In this document: in pieces, positions 17,084 through 25,068 of the stretch
Layout: each line of letters starts with the position of its first letter
How positions within the stretch are numbered: the first letter of the stretch is position 1
Source of the DNA: Luteimicrobium sp042670205
GTDB taxonomy: Bacteria > Actinomycetota > Actinomycetes > Actinomycetales > Cellulomonadaceae
Reading direction: 5' to 3'
DNA length: 64,000 bases
Assembly (NCBI RefSeq): GCF_042670205.1
Contig: NZ_JBHUWD010000015.1
Coordinates: 1-64,000, forward strand
Program-made: the position numbers and the translations under genes
The notes under the pieces: model-generated
Databases searched by the model: none
Seen by the model: only the letters and a program-made list of their open reading frames with translations
What the model was told of the DNA's origin: nothing

Positions 17084-18565
17084 TCAGGCCTTCGGCTCGT
17101 CCTCGCCGGGCGCCTGCGCCCCGTCGTCGCCCGGAGCGCCGTCTCCCAGGATCTCGGCGAGCGCCGCGTCGAGGTCCGCGGACGACTCGGCCGCCTCGGT
17201 GCGCCGCGAGGCGTAGCCGGCGGGGTCGTCGAGGTCCTCGGCGGTGGGCAGCAGGTCGGGGTGGTCCCAGATGTGGTCGCGAGCCGCGGGCCCGCTGTCG
17301 GCACCGATGCGCGCCCACAGCGCGGCCGCGTCGCGCGACCGCCGGGGTCGCAGCTCGAGGCCGACGAGCGTCGCGAAGGTCTGTTCCGCGGGGCCGCCGG
17401 CGGCGCGTCGACGGCGGAGCATCTCGCGCAGCGGCACGGCGTGGGGGAGCTGCGGGAGCGCGGCCGTCGCGGTGACCTCGTCGACCCAGCCCTCGACGAG
17501 CGCCAGGGTCGTCTCGAGCCGCGCGAGCGTGGCCGTCTGCTCGGGCGTGTGCTGCGGGCTGAACACCCCGCCGCCCGAGAGCGCGCCGCGCAGCGCGTCC
17601 ATGTCGGACAGGTCGACGTCCGCGACCTTCTCCTCGAGCGCCTGGAGGTCGATCGTGATCCCGCGGGCGTACGCCTCGACGAGGCCGAGGAGGTGGGCGC
17701 GGAGCCACGGGACGTGCGTGAAGAGGCGTGCGTGCGCGGCCTCGCGCAGCGCGAGGAACAGGCGGACCTCCTCGAGCGGCGCGTCGAGGCCCTCGGTGAA
17801 CTCCGTGACGTTGCGCGGGAGCAGCACGGTCAGCGGGTCGGAGACCAGGGGGAGGCCGATGTCGGTCGCGCCGAAGACCTCGCGGGACAGCGTGCCGGCC
17901 GCCTGGCCGACCTGCATCCCGAACATCGCGCTGCCCATCGACCGCATCATGGTCGCGGGGTCGAGGCCGGAGAGCCCGCTCAGAGCGCCCGCGGGGAGGC
18001 CGGGCAGGTCAAGGCCGGGCAGCCCGGGCGCGCCCTCGGGCAGGTCGCCGAGCTGGTCGGCGAGGATCCCGGAGAGGGCGTCGGCCATCGACGCCGCCAC
18101 GGGGGCCGCGAGCGCGTTCCACGCGGGCAGCGTCCGCTCGACCCACTCGGACCGGCTCCAGGCGGCGCGCGTCCCGCCCGCGGGCGGGAGCTCGGTCGCG
18201 GTGTCGAGCCACAGGTCGGCCACGGTCAGCGCGTCGACGACGGCGCGTGCCTCGCCCGCGGTGACCACCGGGTCGCCGCCGGTCACCGCGACCTGGCGGG
18301 CGACGTCGTGCGCGAGGTCCGTGTTGACGGGGCCCGTGCCCGGCTGCGTGAGCATGCGCTGGACGCGCTCGAGGATGGGCCCGAGGAGCTGCGGGTTGGC
18401 CGCCAGCTCGCTGTTCGCGCCGAGCGCCTCGGGGTCGAAGCCGTGGGCGCGCAGCTCGCGCATCGCCTCGTCCGCGTCGGCGCCGAAGACGGAGCGCAGG
18501 AGCTCCTCCCAGCCCGACCGGTCGGGCGAACCGCCGCGCGCGGCGTCGTCGGGCAGATCGGTCAT
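17084..18565 (-). CDS. DUF2342 zinc-dependent metalloprotease-like protein
   Basis: A 493-residue protein of the actinobacterial DUF2342 family, called putative hydrolase or zinc metalloprotease in databases. It carries the family motif REAAHARLFTHVPWLR with E275 and H278, instead of a plain HExxH. A Gly/Pro/Leu-rich stretch near 165-200 and an acidic C-terminal tail are the other features. The homologue in M. tuberculosis is, from memory, Rv3195, next to the PDZ protease. Function is unknown. ATG at 18565 follows AGGAGG-like purines. It is divergent from the SDR gene. Confidence 0.82.
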   Translation of the reverse strand: MTDLPDDAARGGSPDRSGWEELLRSVFGADADEAMRELRAHGFDPEALGANSELAANPQLLGPILERVQRMLTQPGTGPVNTDLAHDVARQVAVTGGDPVVTAGEARAVVDALTVADLWLDTATELPPAGGTRAAWSRSEWVERTLPAWNALAAPVAASMADALSGILADQLGDLPEGAPGLPGLDLPGLPAGALSGLSGLDPATMMRSMGSAMFGMQVGQAAGTLSREVFGATDIGLPLVSDPLTVLLPRNVTEFTEGLDAPLEEVRLFLALREAAHARLFTHVPWLRAHLLGLVEAYARGITIDLQALEEKVADVDLSDMDALRGALSGGGVFSPQHTPEQTATLARLETTLALVEGWVDEVTATAALPQLPHAVPLREMLRRRRAAGGPAEQTFATLVGLELRPRRSRDAAALWARIGADSGPAARDHIWDHPDLLPTAEDLDDPAGYASRRTEAAESSADLDAALAEILGDGAPGDDGAQAPGEDEPKA

Positions 18566-18715
18566 GACTCCTCCTGGGAAGGTCCGCGGTTGCGCCTGAC
18601 CCCGGTGTTACCTTGGTCATATCTGGCCGTCAGGGCAGGTCGTGGATGCAGCTGCCGGCGGCCTCGGTGCTTTTCACCGTAGCCGCTGCGGGGGTCGGAA
18701 GGGTGGTGGTGCGGC

Positions 18716-19795
18716 GTGCCGGACGCCGGACTTCGCTCTCAGCGCAGCCCGCGCCCCGCACCCGCTCCGGACGCCGGGACGAGCCGTGACCGCGTCGTCG
18801 TCGTGGGTGACGGCAGCCTCGCCGAGCGGGTCGCCGTGGGCCTGGGCGCGACGCACGTCCCTGAGCTCCCCGACGACCCCTCGGACCTCCTGCGCGACGC
18901 CGGCGCGCTCGTCGCCGTCGCGCACACGGCGGACTTCGCGCTCGAGACGACGGAACGGAACCGGCGCGAGCGCCTCGTCGAGCAAGCCCGCCGGGCTGCC
19001 CGCGCGGTGGTCGCCCACGGGCTGCACGGCGTCGTCGTGAGCTCCGCGATGGTGTGCGGCGCCTCGCCGGGCCGAACCGTCATCCGCGACGACGACCCGC
19101 GCGACGAGGTCGCGTCGACGTCGCCCGGCGTCGTCGGGCGGATCGCCGCGTTCGAGCGGGCGTTCGAGGCCGAGCTGACCACGGCAGAGGGCGGCCGGCA
19201 CCGCTCGTCGGTCCTGCGGTGCGCGGCCGTCGTCGGGCCCGGCGTCGACACGCTCGTCACCCGGCACTTCGAGGCCCCACGCCTGCTCGTGGTCCGCGAC
19301 GCCGCGCGCGAGTGGCAGCTCCTCCACGTCGACGACCTCGTCTCGGCCGTCCGCACGACGCTCGTGCAGGGGCTCACGGGCGTGCTGACCGTCGGCCCGG
19401 TGCACGACGACGGCACGCCCGACGCGCTCACGTCGGCCGAGGTCGCGGACCTCGCGGGCAAGCGCCTGCTCACGCTGCCGGCGTCGACGGCGTTCGCGCT
19501 CGCCGAGAGCCTGCACCGGGTGGGTGCGGTGCCGGCGCCGCCGGACGAGCTCGCGTTCGCTGTCTACCCCTGGACCGTCGACCCCGCGCGCCTCGTCGCC
19601 GCGGGGTGGCGGTCGTCGTGGACGACCGCGCGAGGCGTGGGCGCGCTCGTCGAGGGGCTGCGGTCGGGCCTGACGCTCGCGGGACGGCGCGTGGGGGCGC
19701 GCGACGCGGCCGCGCTCGGGGCGGCCGGGGCGGCCGTCGCGCTGCTCGGCACCGCCGCGGTGTGGCGCCAGGCGCGCGGGCACGGCCACCGATGA
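18716..19795 (+). CDS. NAD-dependent epimerase/dehydratase-like SDR
   Basis: A 359-residue extended short-chain dehydrogenase-like protein. The dinucleotide-binding turn reads VVVVGDGSLAERVAVGL near residue 27, and SSAMVCGA sits where the catalytic Ser/Tyr region is expected. WQLLHVDDLVSAV is a typical extended-SDR segment. A C-terminal hydrophobic stretch (AALGAAGAAVALLGTAAVW) could be a membrane anchor. No YxxxK is obvious, so enzymatic activity is uncertain. GTG at 18716 is the start, close to the promoter region shared with the divergent DUF2342 gene. Confidence 0.7.
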   Translation: MPDAGLRSQRSPRPAPAPDAGTSRDRVVVVGDGSLAERVAVGLGATHVPELPDDPSDLLRDAGALVAVAHTADFALETTERNRRERLVEQARRAARAVVAHGLHGVVVSSAMVCGASPGRTVIRDDDPRDEVASTSPGVVGRIAAFERAFEAELTTAEGGRHRSSVLRCAAVVGPGVDTLVTRHFEAPRLLVVRDAAREWQLLHVDDLVSAVRTTLVQGLTGVLTVGPVHDDGTPDALTSAEVADLAGKRLLTLPASTAFALAESLHRVGAVPAPPDELAFAVYPWTVDPARLVAAGWRSSWTTARGVGALVEGLRSGLTLAGRRVGARDAAALGAAGAAVALLGTAAVWRQARGHGHR

Positions 19796-19844
19796 CGGGT
19801 GCTACGGCCCGCCGGTTCGCTTCCTCCCAGGTTTCTCCGACAGG

Positions 19845-20993
19845 ATGTCCCCTGTGTCCGGACCGATGAGCCCGCAGGGGGGCGCCAGCCCGTCCTGGGA
19901 CGGCGCGTCCGGCCGTGCGCCCGAGGCTCCACCCGGGCCCGTCGTGACCCCGCGCACCCGGACCCTGTCGTGGGCCGGGCTCCTCACCGTCGTCCTGCTC
20001 GCCGTGCTCGTGTTCCTGCCGGCGCCCTTCGTCGTCAACAGCCCCGGTCCCACGTTCGACACGCTCGGGACCTCCGGCGGCAAGCCGGTCCTCCAGGTCT
20101 CGGGCGCGAAGACCTACCCGACGACGGGCGAGCTCCGGCTCGTCACGGTCCTCGAGGCGGGCGGGCCGGGATTCGCGGTCACGCTCGACCAGGCGGTCGA
20201 GGGCTGGCTCCGCAAGGACACCGTGATCCTGCCGCGCGACCTGGTGTTCCCCCCGGGGACGACCCAGGAGCAGGAGCAGCAGGAGTCCCACCAGCAGATG
20301 GTCTCCTCGCAGGAGTCGGCGACGGTCGCCGCCCTGACCGAGGTGGGCTACGAGGTTCCCGCGAAGCTGACGATCGTCGGCGCGGTGCCCGGCTCGGGCG
20401 CCGAGGGCGTCGTCGAGAAGGGCGACGTCGTCACGACGTTCGACGGCGCGAAGGTCACGACGTACACGGGTCTGCTCAAGGCCCTGGACGACACCACGCC
20501 CGGCGCCACCGTGACGCTCGGGGTCACGCGCGACGGCGCGAGCAAGGACCTCGCGGTCCGGACGTCGCGGGGGAGCGACGGCAACGCCCAGCTCGGCGTC
20601 TACATCGACCCGACGTTCGACTTCCCGGTCGACGTCACGATCAACCTCGCCAACGTGGGCGGGCCGAGCGCGGGCCTCATGTTCTCGCTGGGGATCGTCG
20701 ACAAGCTCACCCCGGACGACCTCGCGAAGGGCAAGGCCGTCGCCGGCACGGGGACCATCGACGTCGACGGGACCGTCGGCGCGATCGGTGGCATCCGTCA
20801 GAAGATGGTCGGCGCCCGGCGCGACGGCGCGACCTGGTTCCTCGCCCCCAAGACGAACTGCGACGAGGTCGTCGGCTACGTGCCGGACGGCATGCACGTG
20901 ATCGCCGTCGGGACGCTGCACGAGGCCCGCGAGGACCTGCGCTCGATCAAGAACGGCACCGCCTCCGGGCTCCCCACCTGCCAGGGACCCTGA
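19845..20993 (+). CDS. membrane-anchored PDZ and Lon-like serine protease
   Basis: A 382-residue protein with an N-terminal anchor (residues about 41-58, LTVVLLAVLVFLPAPFVV), an extracellular PDZ domain around 165-245, and a Lon-type S16 protease domain at the C-terminus. The catalytic dyad is S275 in GPSAG and K320 in IRQKMVG, with the 45-residue spacing usual for Lon. The segment PFVVNSPGPTFDTLG is conserved in the Rv3194c/YlbL family. It presumably processes envelope proteins. ATG at 19845 is the start. The neighbouring UPF0182 gene is its constant partner. Confidence 0.9.
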   Translation: MSPVSGPMSPQGGASPSWDGASGRAPEAPPGPVVTPRTRTLSWAGLLTVVLLAVLVFLPAPFVVNSPGPTFDTLGTSGGKPVLQVSGAKTYPTTGELRLVTVLEAGGPGFAVTLDQAVEGWLRKDTVILPRDLVFPPGTTQEQEQQESHQQMVSSQESATVAALTEVGYEVPAKLTIVGAVPGSGAEGVVEKGDVVTTFDGAKVTTYTGLLKALDDTTPGATVTLGVTRDGASKDLAVRTSRGSDGNAQLGVYIDPTFDFPVDVTINLANVGGPSAGLMFSLGIVDKLTPDDLAKGKAVAGTGTIDVDGTVGAIGGIRQKMVGARRDGATWFLAPKTNCDEVVGYVPDGMHVIAVGTLHEAREDLRSIKNGTASGLPTCQGP

Positions 20994-21120
20994 CCTTCTA
21001 CCGCCCCCGGGCCCCGGACGCCGCGGACCGGTCGTTCCGACCCGTCCCGATCCGTCCACCTGTGGGAGCCTGAGGGCAGCCGCACGAGACCCCGCGTCCC
21101 AGCCATCCGAAGAGGTCGCC

Positions 21121-24100
21121 TTGTCCTTCGCCTCGTCCCCGTCCCAACCGCGCCGGCCTGCGTCCGGCGCCCGCACCCGCCGGCGCAGCCCCCTGCTGAT
21201 CACGCTCCTCGTCCTCGTGGCGGTCGTCGTGGTCGTCGTGGTGGCGTCCCAGCTCGGCACCGAGGTGCTCTGGTTCAACCAGCTCGGCTTCGGCCGCGTG
21301 CTGCTGACCGAGTGGAGCACCCGGCTCGTCCTGTTCGTCCTCGGGTTCCTCGTCATGGCGGGCGGCGTCTACGCGTCGATTGCGGTCGCGTACCGCAACC
21401 GCCCGCTGTACGCGCCGAGCACGCCCGAACAGGCGACCCTCGACCAGTACCGCGAGGCGATCGAGCCGCTGCGCCGCGTCGTCACGATCGGCCTGCCGAT
21501 CCTGCTCGGCCTGTTCGCGGGCGCCTCCGCCGCCGGCGCATGGAAGAAGGTGCAGCTCGCGCTGCACTCCCAGCCCTTCGGCACCAAGGACCCGCAGTTC
21601 CACCTGGACCTCGGGTTCTACGTCTTCTCGCTGCCGTTCTGGCGATTCGTCGTGGGCTTCCTGGTCGCCGTCATCATCGTCTCGGGCCTCGTGGCGATCG
21701 TCACCCACTACCTCTACGGCGGGATCCGCGTCGGCGCGGCGGCCGGCGGCCGCCTGGCGACGACGCGCGCCGCGCGCGTCCAGCTCTCGTTGACGGCCGC
21801 CGCCCTGCTGCTGTCGATGGCCGCGAACTACTGGCTCGACCGGTACTCGCTGCTCACCAAGAACGGCACCGACTTCGCGGGGGCCGGGTACACGGACGTC
21901 AACGCGGTCCTCCCGTCCAAGCTCATCCTCGCCGGGATCGCGGTGCTCGTGGCCGTCATCTTCGTCGTGACGGCGTTCCGCGGGGACTGGCGGCTGCCGG
22001 TCATCGGCGTCGGGCTCATGGTCGTCGCCGCGATCGCCATCGGGGGCATCTACCCGGCGGTCGTGCAGCGCTTCACGGTCAACCCGAACGAGCAGGCCAA
22101 GGAGTCGCCGTACATCCAACGGAACATCGACGCCACCAAGACGGCCTTCGGGCTCGACGACGTCGACGACCAGCAGTACAAGGCGACGACGACGGCGCAG
22201 AAGGGCGCGCTCAAGGAGGACTCGCAGACCACCGCGCAGATCCGCCTGCTCGACCCGCAGATCGTCAGCCCGTCGTTCCGCCAGCTCCAGCAGAACAAGC
22301 AGTACTACGACTTCCCCGACACGCTCGCGGTCGACAAGTACACGATCGACGGGAAGAGCCAGGACACGGTCATCGCGGCCCGCGAGCTCAACCTCGCCGG
22401 CCTGGGCGCGGACCAGCAGAACTGGACCAATGAGCACACCGTGTACACGCACGGCTACGGCGTCGTCGCCGCCTACGGCAACACGACGACGTCCGACGGG
22501 CAGCCGGCCTTCTTCGAGCGCGACATCCCGTCCGTCGGTGCGCTGGGCGCCTACGAGCCGCGCATCTACTTCGGTCAGAACCTGCCGGGCTACTCGGTCG
22601 TCGGTGCGCCGAAGGGCACGCAGCCGTGGGAGCTGGACTACCCGGACGACTCGTCGAAGGGGCAGGTCAACTACACCTACACGGGTGACGGTGGCCCGTC
22701 CATCGGCAACTTCGCGTCCAAGGTCGCGTACGCGATCAAGTTCGGCGACGAGCAGCTCCTCTTCTCCGACCGTGTCACGTCCGACTCGCAGATCCTCTAC
22801 GACCGCGACCCGCGCGAACGCGTCCAGAAGGTCGCGCCGTACCTGACGCTCGACGGCCGGGTGTACCCGGCGGTCGTCGCGGGGCGTGTGGTCTGGATGG
22901 TCGACGGGTACACGACGTCGAACGGCTACCCGTACTCGACGGGCACCGCGCTCGACTCGGCGACGGCGGACGCGCTGACGCAGCGGTCCGACGTGATCGC
23001 TGCGCTCGCGCCGCAGGAGGTCAACTACATCCGGAACTCGGTGAAGGCGACCGTCGACGCGTACACGGGCAAGGTCACGCTCTACGCGTTCGACGAGACG
23101 GACCCCGTCCTGAAGGCGTGGCAGTCGATCTTCCCGAACACCGTCGAGCCGATGTCGCAGATCTCCGGCGCGCTCATGAGCCACGTGCGCTACCCGGAGG
23201 ACCTCTTCAAGGTCCAGCGGACCCTGCTGTCCCGGTACCACGTCGACGACGCGTCGCGCTTCTTCCTCGGGCAGGACTTCTGGAGCGTGCCGAAGGACCC
23301 GACGGTCTCGACGAGCACCGGGGTCTCCGCCCCGCTCCAGCCGCCGTACTACCTGACGCTGCAGATGCCGGACCAGGATGCGCCGTCGTTCTCGCTCACC
23401 TCGGCGTTCGTGCCGGGCGGCAACACCGACAGACAGATCCTCACCGGGTTCCTGGCGGTCGACGCCGACGCGGGGAGCGAGGACGGCAAGGTGGCGTCGG
23501 GCTACGGCAAGCTCCGGCTCCTCGAGCTGCCGCGCAACGCGACCGTCCCCGGGCCGGGTCAGGTGCAGAACAACTTCAACACCAACGCGTCGGTCTCGGA
23601 GCAGGTCGGGCAGTTCCAGCGGTCGAACGCGCAGGTGCTGCAGGGCAACCTGCTGACGCTGCCCGTCGGTGGAGGCCTGCTCTACGTGCAGCCGATGTAC
23701 CTCAAGTCGACCGGCGACACGTCGTTCCCGCTGCTCCGCAAGGTGCTGGTGGGCTTCGGTGACCAGGTCGGCTTCGCCGACACCCTCGACGAAGCGCTCA
23801 ACCAGGTGTTCAAGGGCAACTCGGGCACCAGCGCCGACGACAGCAACAAGGGCACCGGAGGGACGGGGGAGAGCTCCGGTTCCGGCGGGTCGGAGGGCCC
23901 GGGCGGGACCGAGGGTTCCGGCGGCTCGGGCTCGGCGAGCTCGGGCGCCCAAGCCGACCTGGACCGCGCCCTCGCCGACGCCAACCAGGCGATCCAGGAC
24001 GGTCAGAAGGCGCTCACGGCGGGAGACTTCGCGGGCTACGGAGCGGCGCAGAAGCGGCTGCAGACGGCGCTCGAGGCAGCCACGGCCGCCTCCGAGAAGC

Positions 24101-24165
24101 TGGACGGGTCGGGCTCCACCCCGAGCCCGACGTCGACGCCCACGCCGACCGGCTCGGGCGGCTGA
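21121..24165 (+). CDS. UPF0182 family membrane protein
   Basis: A 1014-residue protein of the UPF0182 family (Rv3193c-like). The first 310 residues contain about seven membrane segments, beginning with ITLLVLVAVVVVVVVASQL. A long extracytoplasmic domain follows, with family-typical text such as SPYIQRNIDATKTAFGL and VRYPEDLFKVQ. The last 120 residues hold a Gly/Ser linker, a helical stretch and a Ser/Pro/Thr tail. The start is TTG at 21121, preceded by GAAGAGG. Function is unknown; the pairing with the PDZ-Lon protease suggests an envelope role. Confidence 0.93.
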   Translation: MSFASSPSQPRRPASGARTRRRSPLLITLLVLVAVVVVVVVASQLGTEVLWFNQLGFGRVLLTEWSTRLVLFVLGFLVMAGGVYASIAVAYRNRPLYAPSTPEQATLDQYREAIEPLRRVVTIGLPILLGLFAGASAAGAWKKVQLALHSQPFGTKDPQFHLDLGFYVFSLPFWRFVVGFLVAVIIVSGLVAIVTHYLYGGIRVGAAAGGRLATTRAARVQLSLTAAALLLSMAANYWLDRYSLLTKNGTDFAGAGYTDVNAVLPSKLILAGIAVLVAVIFVVTAFRGDWRLPVIGVGLMVVAAIAIGGIYPAVVQRFTVNPNEQAKESPYIQRNIDATKTAFGLDDVDDQQYKATTTAQKGALKEDSQTTAQIRLLDPQIVSPSFRQLQQNKQYYDFPDTLAVDKYTIDGKSQDTVIAARELNLAGLGADQQNWTNEHTVYTHGYGVVAAYGNTTTSDGQPAFFERDIPSVGALGAYEPRIYFGQNLPGYSVVGAPKGTQPWELDYPDDSSKGQVNYTYTGDGGPSIGNFASKVAYAIKFGDEQLLFSDRVTSDSQILYDRDPRERVQKVAPYLTLDGRVYPAVVAGRVVWMVDGYTTSNGYPYSTGTALDSATADALTQRSDVIAALAPQEVNYIRNSVKATVDAYTGKVTLYAFDETDPVLKAWQSIFPNTVEPMSQISGALMSHVRYPEDLFKVQRTLLSRYHVDDASRFFLGQDFWSVPKDPTVSTSTGVSAPLQPPYYLTLQMPDQDAPSFSLTSAFVPGGNTDRQILTGFLAVDADAGSEDGKVASGYGKLRLLELPRNATVPGPGQVQNNFNTNASVSEQVGQFQRSNAQVLQGNLLTLPVGGGLLYVQPMYLKSTGDTSFPLLRKVLVGFGDQVGFADTLDEALNQVFKGNSGTSADDSNKGTGGTGESSGSGGSEGPGGTEGSGGSGSASSGAQADLDRALADANQAIQDGQKALTAGDFAGYGAAQKRLQTALEAATAASEKLDGSGSTPSPTSTPTPTGSGG

Positions 24166-24188
24166 CAGCCCCCCACCACGGGCAACAT

Positions 24189-24230
24189 GACGACCGGGGG
24201 CGGGCCGATTTGGTCCCGCCCCCGGTCGTC
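24189..24230 (+). terminator. terminator after UPF0182
   Basis: GACGACCGGGGGCGGG (24189-24204) pairs perfectly over 16 bp with 24215-24230, around a 10-nt loop. It lies just past the UPF0182 stop and 20 bases before the tRNA, and separates the two transcripts. TATGGT at 24234 could be the tRNA -10. Confidence 0.85.
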
Positions 24231-24250
24231 GCGTATGGTTACGGAGTCGA

Positions 24251-24327
24251 CGCGGGGTGGAGCAGTTCGGTAGCTCGCTGGGCTCATAACCCAGAGGTCG
24301 CGGGTTCAAATCCCGCCCCCGCCACCA
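24251..24327 (+). tRNA. tRNA-fMet (CAT), initiator
   Basis: A 77-nt cloverleaf with anticodon loop CTCATAA, anticodon CAT, and an encoded CCA. The anticodon stem ends in three G:C pairs (GGG/CCC), and position 1 (C) cannot pair with position 72 (C). Both are hallmarks of initiator tRNA. The T-arm GCGGG-TTCAAAT-CCCGC is standard. Confidence 0.97.
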
Positions 24328-24329
24328 GA

Positions 24330-24365
24330 GAAAGGCCCTCGACCGGAAACGGTCGGGGGCCTTTC
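24330..24365 (+). terminator. terminator after tRNA-fMet
   Basis: A 16-bp stem, GAAAGGCCCTCGACCG at 24330-24345 with its partner at 24350-24365, closes over a GAAA tetraloop with one G-T wobble. It starts three bases after the tRNA CCA. It can also serve the convergent phosphatase gene. Confidence 0.9.
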
Positions 24366-24371
24366 GCCTTG

Positions 24372-24986
24372 CTACGCGACGGCGTCGAACATCGCACCGA
24401 CGAGGACGTCGACCGCCGGGAGGATCTCGTCGAACGTGCGACGGTACGCCGAGGCGCCTCGGCCGTAGGGGTCGGCCACGTCGTCCTCGTCCGGGTCCGC
24501 GGGTGCACCCCGGTGAAGGCGCGCGTCGTCGCGGAGCCCGCGGAGGCGCGCAGCCGACGGTGCGCCGCCCTCCCGGCGCCGCGGCGCCGGGAGCGTCATG
24601 AGGATCCTGGCGAGCTCGCGGAGCGTGAACGTCCGTCCGACCGCACCCGGGACCAGGTCGACGACGGCGGCACGGTGCTCGCGGGACAGCGCCAGCACCA
24701 GGTCCGCCCGTGCGACGAGGCCGGCATCGAGCTGGCGCGCGCGGAAGCCCGCCGGGTCCGCTCCGTGCAAGGCGAGCAGCTCGGCCGTCTCGGGCGTCAT
24801 GGCGGCCCCGCTGAGGGCGCGGGTGCCCGCGGACGCCACCACCACGCCGGCCCCCGGGCCCAGGCGGGCGTCGAGCAGGCGTTCAGCGGCGGGGGACCGG
24901 CACACGTTGCCCGTGCACACCGCCAGGACGCGGAACGGTCCGTCGTCGGAACCGGTTCCGAGCTGCCTGATCGGTCCCCACGTCAC
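24372..24986 (-). CDS. low-molecular-weight protein tyrosine phosphatase
   Basis: A 204-residue phosphatase with the P-loop CTGNVCR (C24 to R30) followed by SPAAERLL, and the late general-acid region DVADPYGRG. This is the Wzb/Etp type that removes phosphate from bacterial tyrosine kinases during capsule or exopolysaccharide synthesis. The matching tyrosine kinase is at 27678 in the same cluster, so the two probably act as a pair. An insert of about 40 residues before the DPYGRG loop makes it longer than the usual 150. GTG at 24986 is the start. Confidence 0.85.
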   Translation of the reverse strand: MTWGPIRQLGTGSDDGPFRVLAVCTGNVCRSPAAERLLDARLGPGAGVVVASAGTRALSGAAMTPETAELLALHGADPAGFRARQLDAGLVARADLVLALSREHRAAVVDLVPGAVGRTFTLRELARILMTLPAPRRREGGAPSAARLRGLRDDARLHRGAPADPDEDDVADPYGRGASAYRRTFDEILPAVDVLVGAMFDAVA

Positions 24987-25002
24987 CCGCCCATCGTCGC
25001 GC

Positions 25003-25041
25003 GCGCAGCGCCGACGCGCAGCGCCGACGCGCAGCGCCGGG
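25003..25041. repeat. 13-bp unit, three direct copies
   Basis: GCGCAGCGCCGAC occurs at 25003 and 25016, and with two changed end bases at 25029. The copies fill half of the gap between the divergent phosphatase and DUF4012 genes, where promoters or operators would lie. Confidence 0.7.
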
Positions 25042-25068
25042 GTGCAAGGCCGTGCGAGGCGGGACACG

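Noticed and set aside
20998..24309. 1103-codon minus-strand open frame across UPF0182 and the tRNA
   Set aside because: It crosses a tRNA gene and a terminator, and its Arg/Glu/Asp/His-rich composition is typical of antisense shadows.
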